64,000 nt of DNA, from assembly GCA_023213395.1 (NCBI GenBank), contig CM041465.1, forward strand, positions 168,089,741 through 168,153,740, in the 5' to 3' direction. Source of the DNA: Cycas panzhihuaensis. Lineage: Eukaryota; Cycadophyta. Below are positions 47,524 through 58,719 of this stretch, piece by piece. Below the pieces are notes generated by a model that searched no databases, was not told the DNA's origin, and saw only the letters and a list, made by a program, of their open reading frames with translations. The position numbers and the translations under genes were made by a program. Within the stretch, counting starts at the first letter, position 1. Each line of letters starts with the position of its first letter.

Positions 47524-48213
47524 TGTTTCCTAGCTATCGGGAATGGATACAGATAGGTCAACTCAGGTAAGCTCAGGTATGCTTCTTCCTTTTTACTTTT
47601 ACTATTTCTTTGGAAAGGTCGACAAAAGTATTGCCTCATTGCATGACTGCTTGCTTCATTTGTATGATCACTTTGTATTCGTTGCCTTGTCATGCTGATT
47701 GTCATATTATGAGCCTATGACAACCCAATGGGACCTACCTTTCTGCAAGGTAGGCATCCCCATGGCACTTTATGATCCTCCATGCTATCTCCACACTGCC
47801 TCAAGCCTCATTTGATTCGTATGATCCATTCATGCCCTGATTTTGAGCTCTTACCATGATGTTTCCAGGACCTTTAGCCTTTGATGCCTCTTTTGGCCTT
47901 ATCCACATGTCTTATGGACTGTCCTAGTTACCTAGACAGGGGGGCCAGCCCCTCTCAAGCCTGCCACATCACCTCCTAAGGCTCCCAGAACCCAAATTAT
48001 TACCATTCTAGCTTTCTGGTCCCACACTGTTGTAAACTTAGCAGTACCACAAAGTTCACCATGGTACCGCAAAGTTTACCGTAGTGTGACTGTTGCAAGT
48101 TATTTTTTAAAACTACCATGGTAATTCTCACCTTTTCTGCAGAATTGCCATGTGGCCTCATGCCTAGCTCAGCCCTATTTGTGCCCTATTCGCTTATTTA
48201 GGGTTAGGATGGG

Positions 48214-48220
48214 TATAAAT
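48214..48220 (+). promoter_or_regulatory. LTR TATA box, element 3
   Basis: GGATGGGTATAAATCC, 690 bp into the LTR, the same context as 19122 and 33512. Confidence 0.75.
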
Positions 48221-49283
48221 CCTAAAACCATCATCATTTTGCCTCTCTTAGATCTTTTTGGCTCTCCAACTCAACTATTTCCTACTGTCGTCTCTGCTCT
48301 ATCTTTCTTCCTTCCATAGGTGCATCTGCAGGCCTGCATTTCCTATAACTCCACTCTAGAATTCGCTTGCAACAACCCTTCTCCATGGTGGGAAGCTCCT
48401 CTCTAGGCATTCTCAAGTGAGTTTGGCGTGGCTCTCTTCCTCACTAGCCCCAGAAAGTGTCTCTTACGGTTGCCTTTAGGGATTCCTCCTACCAAACCCT
48501 GCAGGAACTCTTCTTCTTTGTTGGTTGCAGGGGCAAACCTGCCCTAGACTCAGCCCAATAGGTATTTAGATCCCTTTTTTTAGAGTTTCTTGTGTGCTAT
48601 TCTCACGTTAGACTCATTTTGAAGTGTGTTTGATCTCTTTCTTTCTGTTTAGCTGTAGTAGACATTCTTTCCATTGAGTTTAGCCTTGTATCTCTAGGTT
48701 TTCACCTTTCCTCTACTAGTTTTCCTTAAGGAAGTAGTGGGAGAAGATCCATAAAGGTTGGGTGAAGGGAGTAAGGCAGGATCAGTCCCACTTAGGCCTA
48801 CTCCCTAAGGGCAACTCCCCTTCCCACCTTTCTTCTCCTACTCCCATGCTTCTCTTGGGTTAATTAGGAGGAAGCGGACCTTAGGCCTGCGTTGGATTAT
48901 CAGCGTGTGCGGCCCTTGTTGCATTGATTCCAGGCCTGCATGCCTCTCATTTAGACCTTCGTAGTATCCCCAACGTTGCTTGGTATCCCTTCAAGGTCTT
49001 GGGGAAGGTTGGTGTGATGGATCACTACCCATAGCGACTCTTTTACCTTGATACCTCCTTAACACTTTGCTACACTTATCTTCATGCTTCTTGGCTATCA
49101 TAAGTTGCTTTTTGTCCTTACCTCAGTGTGCTAAAAGGCTGTGTGGAGAACCTAGTGGAGGGTTGGCCATCCTGAGGCTTCCCTTCACTTCTTCTTGCTT
49201 GATGTGCGTGTTTGCTTGGGGGGAGGTTGGAGTTATTTACAGCAGTTATTTTCTCTAACTTTATATACATTTTGACATATACT

Positions 49284-49287
<4 letters not shown>

Positions 49288-49327
<40 letters not shown>
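49288..49327. repeat. (AT)n microsatellite
   Basis: About 20 AT units inside the LTR leader. Confidence 0.95.
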
Positions 49328-49328
<1 letters not shown>

Positions 49329-50303
49329 CTCTTCTCGAGCCCCTTCTTGGAAGGGATAGGCTCTTGTATGTGCAAGTTGATGTGGCATTTTTGTGAATGG
49401 AAAAGGCATCTGGATCTGGGTAAGATCTAACCTCTTCTTTCCTTTGCTTTGTTTGCTTCCTTTTTGTCCCACTTTCCTTTCACAAGGGGAAGGTAAGGAA
49501 GCCCCCGTCCTTCATGTTGATCTTGATCACACATCCATCAGTTGGTGAGAGGGCATGCATTGTGTGTGAGTGGGGTCTTCTGTCGGTTGTTATATCTCTC
49601 GGGTATACATGTCTCTCTCTTTATCCCCCATTTTCCTTTTGCTTTTGTTTAAATCTATGCTTTAGCTAAATAGATCATGGGAAAGTAAAAGGATAAATGG
49701 TATTGGTTGTCCACATTTAAATCTCGTATGCTTGTCACATATAGGAAAAGGACATAATAGGAACCCCCTTTCCTCTTCCTCTTCCTATCAGCCTAGACAT
49801 ACCCTTAAGTGCATTCCATTTAGCATTGTTTGTTTGCACATATAATACTTGTTCTTTTTTCCTTTTGCCCCTTTAGTTGTTAAAGGAAGACTTGGTTTGA
49901 GTGTCTCTCTTTCTCCCTCTTGGTTCTATTTGCCTTGACCAAATAACCAAGAGAGACCCATTTGCATTGAAGGTGTTCGCCTACCCCATTCACATTCATT
50001 TCCATTCATCAAAGGGAAACCCTTTAAGAATTCCTCTTCTTCCCTTCCAACCATCCAAGGGTGGGAGGACCTTCCTCTCAAGACCATCCAGGCTACCCCC
50101 TGTATGCACTCTCTCATCTAGATTAAGGGCTACTTTAAGGTAGTTGGGTGCTATTCGTAGGTCCCAAACTCATGCTCTGGTGCATGGGGTGCCCTTTGTG
50201 GTGCTCTCTTTGCTTGTAAGATCTTTCCCATACCTTCAACACCAATTGTTGCCTACCATTATTCCTATTGAGCTTAGTGACTATCCCATACAAGCGCATC
50301 CAT

Positions 50304-50321
50304 TGGTGACCATACTGGGGA
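50304..50321 (+). promoter_or_regulatory. primer-binding site, element 3
   Basis: TGGTGACCATACTGGGGA one base after the LTR. Identical to the element 1 site, so this is probably the ancestral form. Confidence 0.8.
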
Positions 50322-50560
50322 CCTGCCAATAAGGGAGCTAGTTCCTATCCCTTCCTGTTGGTACTACTACCTTTTAGTGGTCTTCTCCACTCATTTCTTT
50401 TGTTGGGTAGCCCCCAACATGTACTTTGTATCTCTCTTTCCTCTTCTAACACTTTGGCAAGTTTTATATGCAACGTTTCTTACGTCGCCTATGTGGTTTG
50501 CCTCCATTGTTAGAAGATCCTACATATCTTCTTCTTTCATCATCGCATCCCAATTCGACA

Positions 50561-52600
50561 ATGGAAGGATACCCTTTAGATTGGGCTTATCATGCCTTTG
50601 CTTTGAGAACTCATGAGTTCTCCACATCCATTCTAGGATCCACCCAAGCGGGTGACGATCCTATTTACTACCCGGGTGATCAACATCACCCACTTGATAC
50701 CCATCCCTCTACTCATGCATTGGAGGGTCCATCTCCTCTTGAGATTCACCACCTAGTTAATCACTCTTATGAGGAGTGCCCTAAGGGGTCTACTTCATAT
50801 GAAGTCCTGTCTACCTCCTACAATCATATAGATACCCCTCTTGCTGATGTAGTTGAAGCCCTTAGTGAGTGCTTCCATGCTGCTCGTCTTTAGTCACGTC
50901 CTTGATGGTTTGAAGATGTCTTACATGGTGGGGCACCCTCCTCGTCCACTCATGTCCCACCGTCTTCATCCGCATCTACACCTCCCATAACGAGTAAACC
51001 CTTTGTGCCTACACATTCATCCTGCTCTATCTATATGTCTACCTTAGGGATGTCTATCGTACCTTATATTCCTCATCACGGTCCTAGCTCTTCGGGGCCC
51101 TCTCATGGTATGTCTTTCTCCCAGCTTGGGGTTAGCATATCTTTTCCTAGTCAAGCCAACATGTCACTTCTTAACGTGATGCATGCATTTCCTAGTAGGC
51201 CTAGAGATCCTACTAGCACCCCTATTACTAGTCATGTGGGATCCGCTCCTATGTATACTCAAAACCAACCTAATGGTCCTTCTCTTTACATACCCCTGGT
51301 CTATACTTCTCAGCCTTGGGGGCATGGTAAAGGGAACCATATTCTAGCTTACGGGGTGGACCTGCTACATCTATATAGGGTTGCACCACCCAAAGGTGGC
51401 CCATATGGACAAAAGCCGATTCCATAACCTTCCTTTCCTCCATCTTACATAACTCTTTATGCCGCGCCTTTACAAGGAAACCCAACTTCCTTTCAAGGCA
51501 CTTACCCCCAAGTCCCTTTTTAGCAAGGAACATTTCCTCAAGGAGGGATGGGCCTACTACCCCTATACATTCCTTGTCCACTACCTTCCGTATCGTTTGT
51601 CGATCCTATAATCCAGGCAAGGGCATGTCCCTTCATGGATTATAGCTCAACACCATTATCTGTTGAGGTGTTAAGAACCAATTTGCCGCCTCATCCTCCT
51701 AAAGTTCCTAAGTTCGATGGAACTTCGTCACAAGATCCAGTAGAGCATGTTTGTAGTTTCTCTATGGTGTGTATAGATTACTAGGCCTATGATCACATAC
51801 TAATGAAATTATTTTTGCGTTCTTTACAAGGTGATGCCCTTAAATGGTTTTATCACCTGCCTGCCCATTCTATTTTTTCATTCCAACAACTTGTGGATGA
51901 GTTCATCAACTATTTTGATGTAGCTCGTCCATTCGAAAGTGGAATGAAATCCCTATTTTCACTTAAACAAGGGCATGATGAGATGAATCGTGACTTTGTG
52001 CAGTGATTTCATGACCTCCTCCATTCCACTAAGGCTACTTTGCCTGAGGAATTGAAGAGGGATCTCTTTGTTAATGCACTTCACCTAGAAGTCCATGTGG
52101 AAGTCCTTAAGATGGGGGCAACCACATGTGATTCTTCCATTGCAAAGTGCTTAGCGTTTGAGGCTATTGAGATCCAGGCTAGACTAAAAAAGCCTCTCGA
52201 GCCCTCACAACGATATGAGGCACCACCCCAAACCAAAGAAACCAAACCATAGTAATCCACTAGGTCCTCTTCTCATCTGACTGAGAAGATCCTAGATCCG
52301 CTCACTTCTGCTATACGTTCATTCAAACGTACGATGAAGGAACTTAAATGGTAAGCTCCTTCATCAGCCACTTCTAATAAGCAAATCCAACAAGCTGCTC
52401 AAGTCGCTCCCCCTAAGGGTGGTAATACCCAGTCCTCTCAAGGAAGGAAGCTAGATTCTTTGCTTGAGAAGAAGTGGTGTTCCATTCATGGGGAGTGTTT
52501 CCATGACAACTCACATTGTAGGGCTCAACATCCTAGGGATACCCCTCAACGTGACTCATCTCCTAAATGGGCCTTAAGGCCCAACCTAGACCAATAAATC
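50561..52600 (+). pseudogene. gag, element 3
   Basis: ATG then EGYPLDWAYHAFALRTHEF, open to 50893; an in-frame ATG at 50468 could extend it. A Ser/Pro/His-rich N-terminal half follows (51005-51427). Capsid domain 51548-52250: PPKVPKFDGTSSQDPVEH, LFLRSLQGDALKWFYHLPAHS, FDVARPFESGMKSLFSLKQGH, a TGA, EVHVEVLKMGATTCDSS. Knuckle CSIHGECFHDNSHC at 52477-52518 (CX2HX4HX4C, intact). Only a handful of stops separate the pieces. This is the best gag in the window. Confidence 0.85.
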
Positions 52601-52803
52601 CATAAGGATCTGTTCCCTAAGAATGGGGAACGTGATCATAATGCTCAACCCAAAAACAACCGGAACCGGAGAAGGTCCTCGAACTCTTGTCCTTCACGTG
52701 ATAAACGGAAGGGCACCTAGGATTCATCTTCTTCCTTACGTTCCCCTAATCATCGTACTCCCTCACCTTTGTGGTCCTAGAATAAGGGAAAGAAGGCGAT
52801 TAA

Positions 52804-53630
52804 ATGCTTGAGGCCACCCCTTTATATGCCTTAACTCGCTCTCAAGCCGCTAAAGAGGCAGCTGACGCCTCTTCTTCTGTTCCACACTTTGATCCTCTTT
52901 CGGAAACCTCCCTTCTGGAAGTCCCATTACTTCCCAAGACTATTCCTATTTGTCTAAGTCACTATGATTTTAGAAGGGCCCTTCTTCAATTTACAGCAAA
53001 GGGGAAGGCCTTTTTTGTCGTCGACGAGATTTATACTATGGTCACTAGGATGTCCATCATAGATGTCTTGAGAAGTTATCCCAAACAACAGACACTCCTT
53101 TTGGAAGCTTTAGGGTTAGGTGACGTGCCCATTCACACCTTGGGTATTACTCAAAGCTATGAGCCAGTCATTTCTTTTAACCCTAAAGATCTTCCTCCCA
53201 CTTATGAAAGGGAATGCCAATGGAACTTCCCTTTCACCATCACTATTGATACAACACACTATACCTTATGAAGGACCGTTGTTGATAATGGTTCTTCCGT
53301 TAATGCCATGCCCTTGTACGTTATGCAAGAGCTTGGTATTTCTACCTTAGAACCTGTTCCAAGGCGATGCCAAGGCTATGACGGTAGCAAAAAGACTCCA
53401 TTGGGATATGTTTCAATCCTACTCACTCTCGAGGGCAAGACTGTCCTTGTAGACATTGTAGTCCTTGACGTTGATGTCGACTACAATCTTCTCTTGGGTC
53501 GACTATGGCTCGATCAGATGGGAGCCATGTGTTCGACCTGCTGGGGGAAACTTAAGTTCGTCCATGATGGACGAATGAGGGTTGTTTCCCGCGAACACCC
53601 ACCTGTCAAACAAACTCGTCCTACCAACCA
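52804..53630 (+). pseudogene. aspartic protease, element 3
   Basis: 52804-53271 is open (PICLSHYDFRRALLQF, DEIYTMV, WNFPFTITIDT); after a TGA at about 53269 comes VDNGSSVNAMPLYVMQELGI with the catalytic Asp at 53284-53286, then VVLDVDVDYNLLLGRLWLDQMGAM. The active site D-N-G replaces D-S-G; element 1 has the same, so it is a family trait and not decay. Confidence 0.8.
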
Positions 53631-54165
53631 AACAAGCCATGGCCATACGAAGGGGGACAAAGGCCCTTTTACTCATGCCTTGGCTTGCTCCATCGACATA
53701 CCTAATTCATCATATCTTAAAGAAGATCCTGCATCTTCTTCCTCTAGACTTACTCACTTTTATTCTATTGGTGTTGGGAGATACAGGTACCTCAATTTGT
53801 TTAGTGACAATGAGTCCCATAGAGAGGATGAGGACTTTCCTTACCCTGTCTCTATCCTCCGCACTAGTAAGAGGCACCCTTCCTGTTCTAGGTCCCAACC
53901 TAGAACTCCTCTTGTTGGAGAGACTAATCATCCTATTGTGGCACATATCATTGCACGCATTGACCCATAGGTCCTTGATTCTCCCTCTCCATCACCCCCC
54001 ATAGGTGATGGCCTCAAGGAACTTCCTTTTGCTCCTTCTAAGAAGCCCCTTCCTAACTCTCCCTTAGAGTCTTTTGGGGATGTTGGACAACCTATAGACC
54101 ATCGTGGTTTCATTGCTCCAACTCCTTCCAGCACCCCATCTATTCGAAGTAAGGTCATCCATGGG
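53631..54165 (+). pseudogene. protease-RT linker of pol, element 3
   Basis: A Ser/Pro-rich, low-complexity stretch with an acidic patch (FSDNESHREDEDFPYP), homologous to 24601-25128. No domain recognised. Confidence 0.65.
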
Positions 54166-55220
54166 GTGGATTACTTCAAAGATGATGAGGCCTTACTTGA
54201 GCACTTAGCGAGCTCTGCGCCCAACCTTCCTTCTAGTCACCATAGGCTTAGCCACCAAAAGGTCTTGGAAATTGGGTCCATTCTCATTGACCTAATTCCA
54301 TCCCCTATTTTGTCCCTTCTTGTTGACCTTGCCCCTCTCCATGTTGAGGAGGGGAATACCATGTGCATGGGGGCAACCCAGGACATAGTCCTAGTCCCAG
54401 GCAAGGTCATTAAGGTAGGGGTGGAATGCTCTCTTGATGAGGTAAAGGAATATTCCCTTTTATTCTAGGAGTTTCAGGATGTCTTTGCATGGGATTATTC
54501 TGACATGAAGGGAATCGACCCCTCCATTATCACCCACAATCTCACTACCGTTCCTGGTGCCCACCGCGTGTGCCAGAAGCAGCATCCTCTCCATCCTAAA
54601 CTCTTAGCCACCGTCAAAATGGAGGTTGAGAAACTTTTAGATGCTGGACTCATTACTTCTATTGACTATCCTAAATGGGTGTCCAATATTGTTCCCATTG
54701 CTAAAAAGAACAGGACCATCTGGATATATGTTGATTTTTGTGATATCAACAATGCGTGTCTTAAGGACAACTTTCCACTCCCTTTCATCGATCAAATCAT
54801 TGATTGAACTGTTGGGTTTAAAGTCATATCCTTGATGGACGGCTTCTCCAACTATAACCAGATTTAAATCTCTCCTAAAGACTGCCACAAGATGGCTTTC
54901 ATCACCCCGTGGGGTACCTTTACTTATAAGGCAATACCCTTCGGTCTCAAGAATGCAGGTGCTACTTACCAAAGGGTGATGCATTTTATCTTCCATGACC
55001 TCATCGATGACACATTGGAGGTCTTCATGGATAACATGATGGGCCGTCTCTCGCATGTTAAAGCCCATCACCCTTCAGACTTGTGGGCCATCTTCACGTG
55101 GTACCATAATTACCACGTAAGTTTAATCCCACTCAAATGTGTGTTTGTCGTTACTTCTGGAAAACTCCTTGGATTTCTTGTGTCAAAATAAAGAATTCAG
55201 ATTGACCCTGACAAAGTCAA
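54166..55220 (+). pseudogene. reverse transcriptase, element 3
   Basis: YFKDDEALLEHL opens the segment; RT proper from about 54505: IDPSIITHNL, VEKLLDAGLITSIDYPKWVSN, IVPIAKKNRTIWIYVDFCDIN, LPFIDQIID, LMDGFSNYNQI, FTYKAIPFGLKNAGATYQ. The active site at 55027-55035 reads FMDN: the second Asp codon is AAC, a G-to-A change, so this copy is catalytically dead despite long open pieces. Elements 1 and 2 keep FMDD. Confidence 0.88.
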
Positions 55221-55233
55221 GGCAATCCTTGAT

Positions 55234-55779
55234 ATGCCGCCTTCTAGAACTCAACGACAGATCAAGTCATTTCTAGGTATGCTCGGCTTCCTCAGGCACT
55301 TCCTAGTAGACTTCTCCGTGAGCGCCAAACCCTTGACCAACCTATTGAAGAAGGGAGCCCCGTTCATTTGGTCTGATAAGACCCAACAAACCTTTAAAGG
55401 ACTTAAGGAAGCCATTGCTTCCGCTCCAACATTGGTGCCTCCTTACATCAATAGGCCCTTCATTCTCTACACTGCGGCAACTGATGAGTCTTTGGACACC
55501 ATGCTAGCTCAAGAAGATGATTCGGGAGTTGAGAGAGCCATTTATTTTATTAACCACACCCTCATGGCTGCTAAAATCAACTACTCCCCGGCCGAGAAGG
55601 AGTGTCTCTCCTTGGTTCACATAACCAAGAAGTTTAGGCACTACTTGCTCAGTAATACTACCAAGGTGATCATCCAATCTGATCCCTTGCGATATCTACT
55701 CACTCATTCTGACCTGACAGGTAGGGCTGGTTGTTGGGCCGTCCTTCTTCAGGAGTTTGATCTCCATATCGTCAACTAA
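55234..55779 (+). pseudogene. pol RNase H, element 3
   Basis: One open piece of 181 codons: connection SRTQRQIKSFLGMLGFLRHF, then FILYTAATDESLDTMLAQEDD, INYSPAEKECLSLVHITKKF, TKVIIQSDPLRYLL, LLQEFDLHIVN. It ends at a TAA where the family reads QKSKKGM. A Ty3/gypsy RNase H of normal length. Confidence 0.87.
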
Positions 55780-55819
55780 AAATCAAAGAAAGGGATGGTA
55801 GTGGTTGAGTAACTTGCAG

Positions 55820-57171
55820 ATGCCCCTATCCCTAACTCGCTCGATATCCCTGTTGATGATTCTCTTCCTGATGAGTCTATCTTGACCATTCAGGGTGTTC
55901 CTTCCCATCCACTTATTGATAACAAGTGGTATGGTGACATTGTGCGATACCTCACACAGTAGCAGTGCTGCCCTAAAGCTAGTAATAAGGTTAGATCTCG
56001 CATCTGGACCTCTGCTAGGCAATACTTCCTCATGGATGAAGTATTGTACAAGATGTCTTTCGACGGGATCCTCCTTCGTTGCATCACCTCCAACGAAGTG
56101 GACCAGATACTCTATAAATGCCACCATGGCATTTATGGGGGCCACTTTGGGGGCCAATCCATGGCCTAGAGGATCCTCTGTATGGGCTGCTATTGACCGT
56201 CCCTCTTCAAGGACACCCATGCCTATGCTTTGAGATGTCAGTGATGTCATGAGCATGCCAACATTTCTCATGTACCTTCTAAGGCTCTTCATCCTATCAT
56301 ATCTCCATGGCCTTTCGCTCAATGGGGTCTAGACCTCATCAGGGCTATATCCCCACCTTCTTCATCATAGCATAAGTTTATCTTGACTGCCACAGAGTAC
56401 TTTAATAAATAGGTGGAAGCCATCCCTCTAATTACTACTCCTGGTAAGACGATAACTACTTTCGTCTACCAGCACATCGTTTGCCGCTTCAGGATTCCTG
56501 ACGTCTTGATCACAGACAATGGGACCCTTTTTTGTAACAAGGAGATGGATGAACTTTGTGAGAGATTTAAAATCTCTCACAAAACTTCCTCCCCTTATTA
56601 CCCCTAGGCAAATGGTCAAGTTGAGTAGTTTAATAAGACTCTTATTAACATTTTAAAGAAAATTGTTGTTCAATCTCAAAAAGATTGGCACTTTCATCTC
56701 CCTTCTGCCCTGTGGGCTTACCATACCTCTATCCGTGTAGCTATGGGAATGACTCCTTTCTCCCTAGTTTACGGGACCGAGGCAGTGCTCCCATTGGAAG
56801 TGGAGATTCCCTCTGTACGAGTTTCCCTTTGAGGTCTCATCGATGAGGAGTCAATCCGTCAGGCTCGCCTCTTAGACCTCGATGCCTTGGATGAGAGACG
56901 TTTAGCTACCTACTAGGCTAACCTCACATCTAAGGCCCACTCACAAAGGACCTATGATAAACATCTTCATTCCCATCCTTTATATCCTAGGGACCATGTC
57001 CTCAAATTGGAATATCTCCATGACCGCTTGACTAAATTTAGACCCAAACAGGTTGGCCCCTTTGTTGTTCTCGAGACCCTCGATAACGGCACTTATAGGA
57101 TCACTACCTTGGAGGGTCTTGAGTTTGAGAAAGTTGTTAATAGGAAATTCCTCAAGAAATTCTACACGTGA
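55820..57171 (+). pseudogene. integrase, element 3
   Basis: HPLIDNKWYGDIVRYL, RQYFLMDEVLYK, then the zinc region YKCHHGIYGGHFGG (56108 onward) with the later C-x2-C decayed to C-x-stop-C near 56240. Core: GLDLI (first Asp, 56331-56333), VLITDNGTLFCNKEMDELCERF (second Asp), SPYYP-x-ANGQVE (Glu). C-terminal HPLYPRDHVLKLEYLH, KFRPK-x-VGPF, FLKKFYT, TGA at 57169-57171. No chromodomain. Several TAG/TGA stops. Confidence 0.87.
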
Positions 57172-57903
57172 CTTCGTCATCACCTCATTTGCACTTTGAA
57201 ATGAGCCTAAACTACCATCTTAAGCTTATTCCCATTCCTCCTAGCCACAGGCGGAATGATGGCTTAGGATGGCCTTCTCGTTTCCTTTTCGGTTCCTCCC
57301 ACGGAACCCTTGTTCCCTTCCTCTTGGGAACCTTGTCCTCCTATTTGGGCATCCCCTAGTTAGGATGGCATTTCAGAGTGTTGTCACTCCCATCCTATTT
57401 GGTATTTCCTTTGCATATCCTGCTATGCTCCTATGTAGGCATACGTATCACCCTATTTCCTAGCCCCACATATGTCCATCGCCTCCACTGATGGTGATCG
57501 TGTATGCTCTTATTAAGAACATGGTCCCACATGAAAGGAAATATGCATAACTTAAACAAATATCATAACACAAAATTCCTACAACAATCAGCTCAAAGTG
57601 CAATCATACATATCCTTGTGCATCTGTGCACCCTCATATGCATACATAAACGTGTAAACAAAACATACATATCATCCATCACATGTTATGATACAAATCA
57701 TCATACACCAATTAGGGTACCAATCACCCCATCTATATACATAAAAAAATAATCATGTGTCATATCATACAAATGGTATGGTACATCATCTGTGGGAAGC
57801 TGGTGTCCTTGCAGGGAGGGTACAAACATGTGACTATATATGGTGACTCCCTAGAGGTTCATGCTTTCCCCTAGCTAAAACAAAACTCCTATACAGTACT
57901 CTA
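57172..57903. other. element 3 spacer between convergent gene ends
   Basis: Collinear with 28092-28891. AT-rich at 57550-57780. No conserved frame. Confidence 0.55.
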
Positions 57904-58719
57904 CTACTGCCCTGCCCTTGGGGCATCATCTCCTAGTCGATGTGATCCCTCTCCTAGGGACCACATCCCTTCGAGTCTTCTCCTTGGCCTCCGTGAGCCT
58001 CCTGCTTTACTCTCCTCATCTCGTGGTCTCCTCGGGGTCGTCACCATCGTGTGGGTCTGTGTCTTACTCCGCGCTGACCTCGATGCCACCTCATCTACCA
58101 GTCGATCGTATTGGGCCTAGATATGATCCTGCTCCATCTCCATGAGGTGGAGCCTCTCCTCCATCCCCCGAAGATGCTCCTCCATCACTTCTAGCCAGAT
58201 ATGGCTTCCCATATCCCCTCTGGCTCCTCCTTGAGCCTTGAACGCCTCTACCCGACTCTATAGAGCATCCCTCTCAGCTCGAGTGGTATCCAGCTCAACC
58301 TGCTATCATCCTGCATGTACCTCGTGCTCTTGGGACTCTGCTACCTATATGTCTCTCATCCTTATCAATGGGGTGAATGTTGCTGCATGGCTGCCTATCG
58401 ATCTAGGCTCATCACCCGCTTGGATGGGAGGCTGCCCCTCCGCGTAAGCCTAAGGGAATATCTCTCAGACTACTACCTCTACCAGTCTCTTGATATCTGC
58501 TATACCTACAAATCCAACATGTCACATATCAGTATATATCCATACGCATATCAAACCAAAATTTAAACTACATCTGGTGATCAAATGATGATAAGAGAAG
58601 GTCATGTCTCACCTACTGTGGCTATTGGCTCCTCTACTCGAGCGATTGCCTCTGCCTCAGGCACTCCACCAGCTGTAGATACCTCCTCTGCCACTGCCTT
58701 AGTGACTGTTGTATCCCTA
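57904..58719 (-). pseudogene. antisense gene 3' part, element 3
   Basis: Exon 3 (58505-57904) encodes the coiled-coil region and the tail SRSARSKTQTHTMVTTPRRPRDEE, ending DDAPRAGQ. Intron 2 is 58612-58506 (107 bp): donor GTGAGACATG, acceptor GGATTTGTAG, both intact. Exon 2 is cut at 58719 by element 4. It supplies the fourth copy of intron 2. Confidence 0.7.

Larger units (their letters stand above)
47524..50302 (+). repeat. element 3 5' LTR
   Basis: 2779 bp, TGTTTCC to GCATCCA. Palindromic module 48030-48090 (two tandem palindromes), TATAAAT at 48214, AAG|GTAAGGAAGCCCC with GT at 49493. An AT microsatellite is at 49288-49327. No conserved frame. Confidence 0.9.
47524..58719 (+). mobile_element. 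element 3: Tat-clade Ty3/gypsy, cut by element 4
   Basis: 5' LTR, primer site, gag, protease, RT, RNase H, integrase and the 3' part of the antisense gene are present in normal order. Element 4 is inserted at 58720, so the rest and the 3' LTR lie outside the window. The left flank is GATGG (47519-47523). It has the longest open pieces of the family here, so it is probably the youngest of the plus-strand copies. Confidence 0.9.

Noticed and set aside
49118-49472. Minus-strand frames coding runs of Tyr-Ile
   Set aside because: They are translations of the (AT)n microsatellite and its flanks. The same holds for 1518-1754.
55783-56322. 179-codon minus-strand frame over the element 3 integrase
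   Set aside because: It is antisense to a clear integrase with HHCC and DDE motifs and shows no independent conservation.
54505-57171. Possible endogenous pararetrovirus (caulimovirid)
   Set aside because: The RT and RNase H could suggest it, but an integrase follows, LTRs with primer site and polypurine tract flank the unit, and there is no movement-protein motif.
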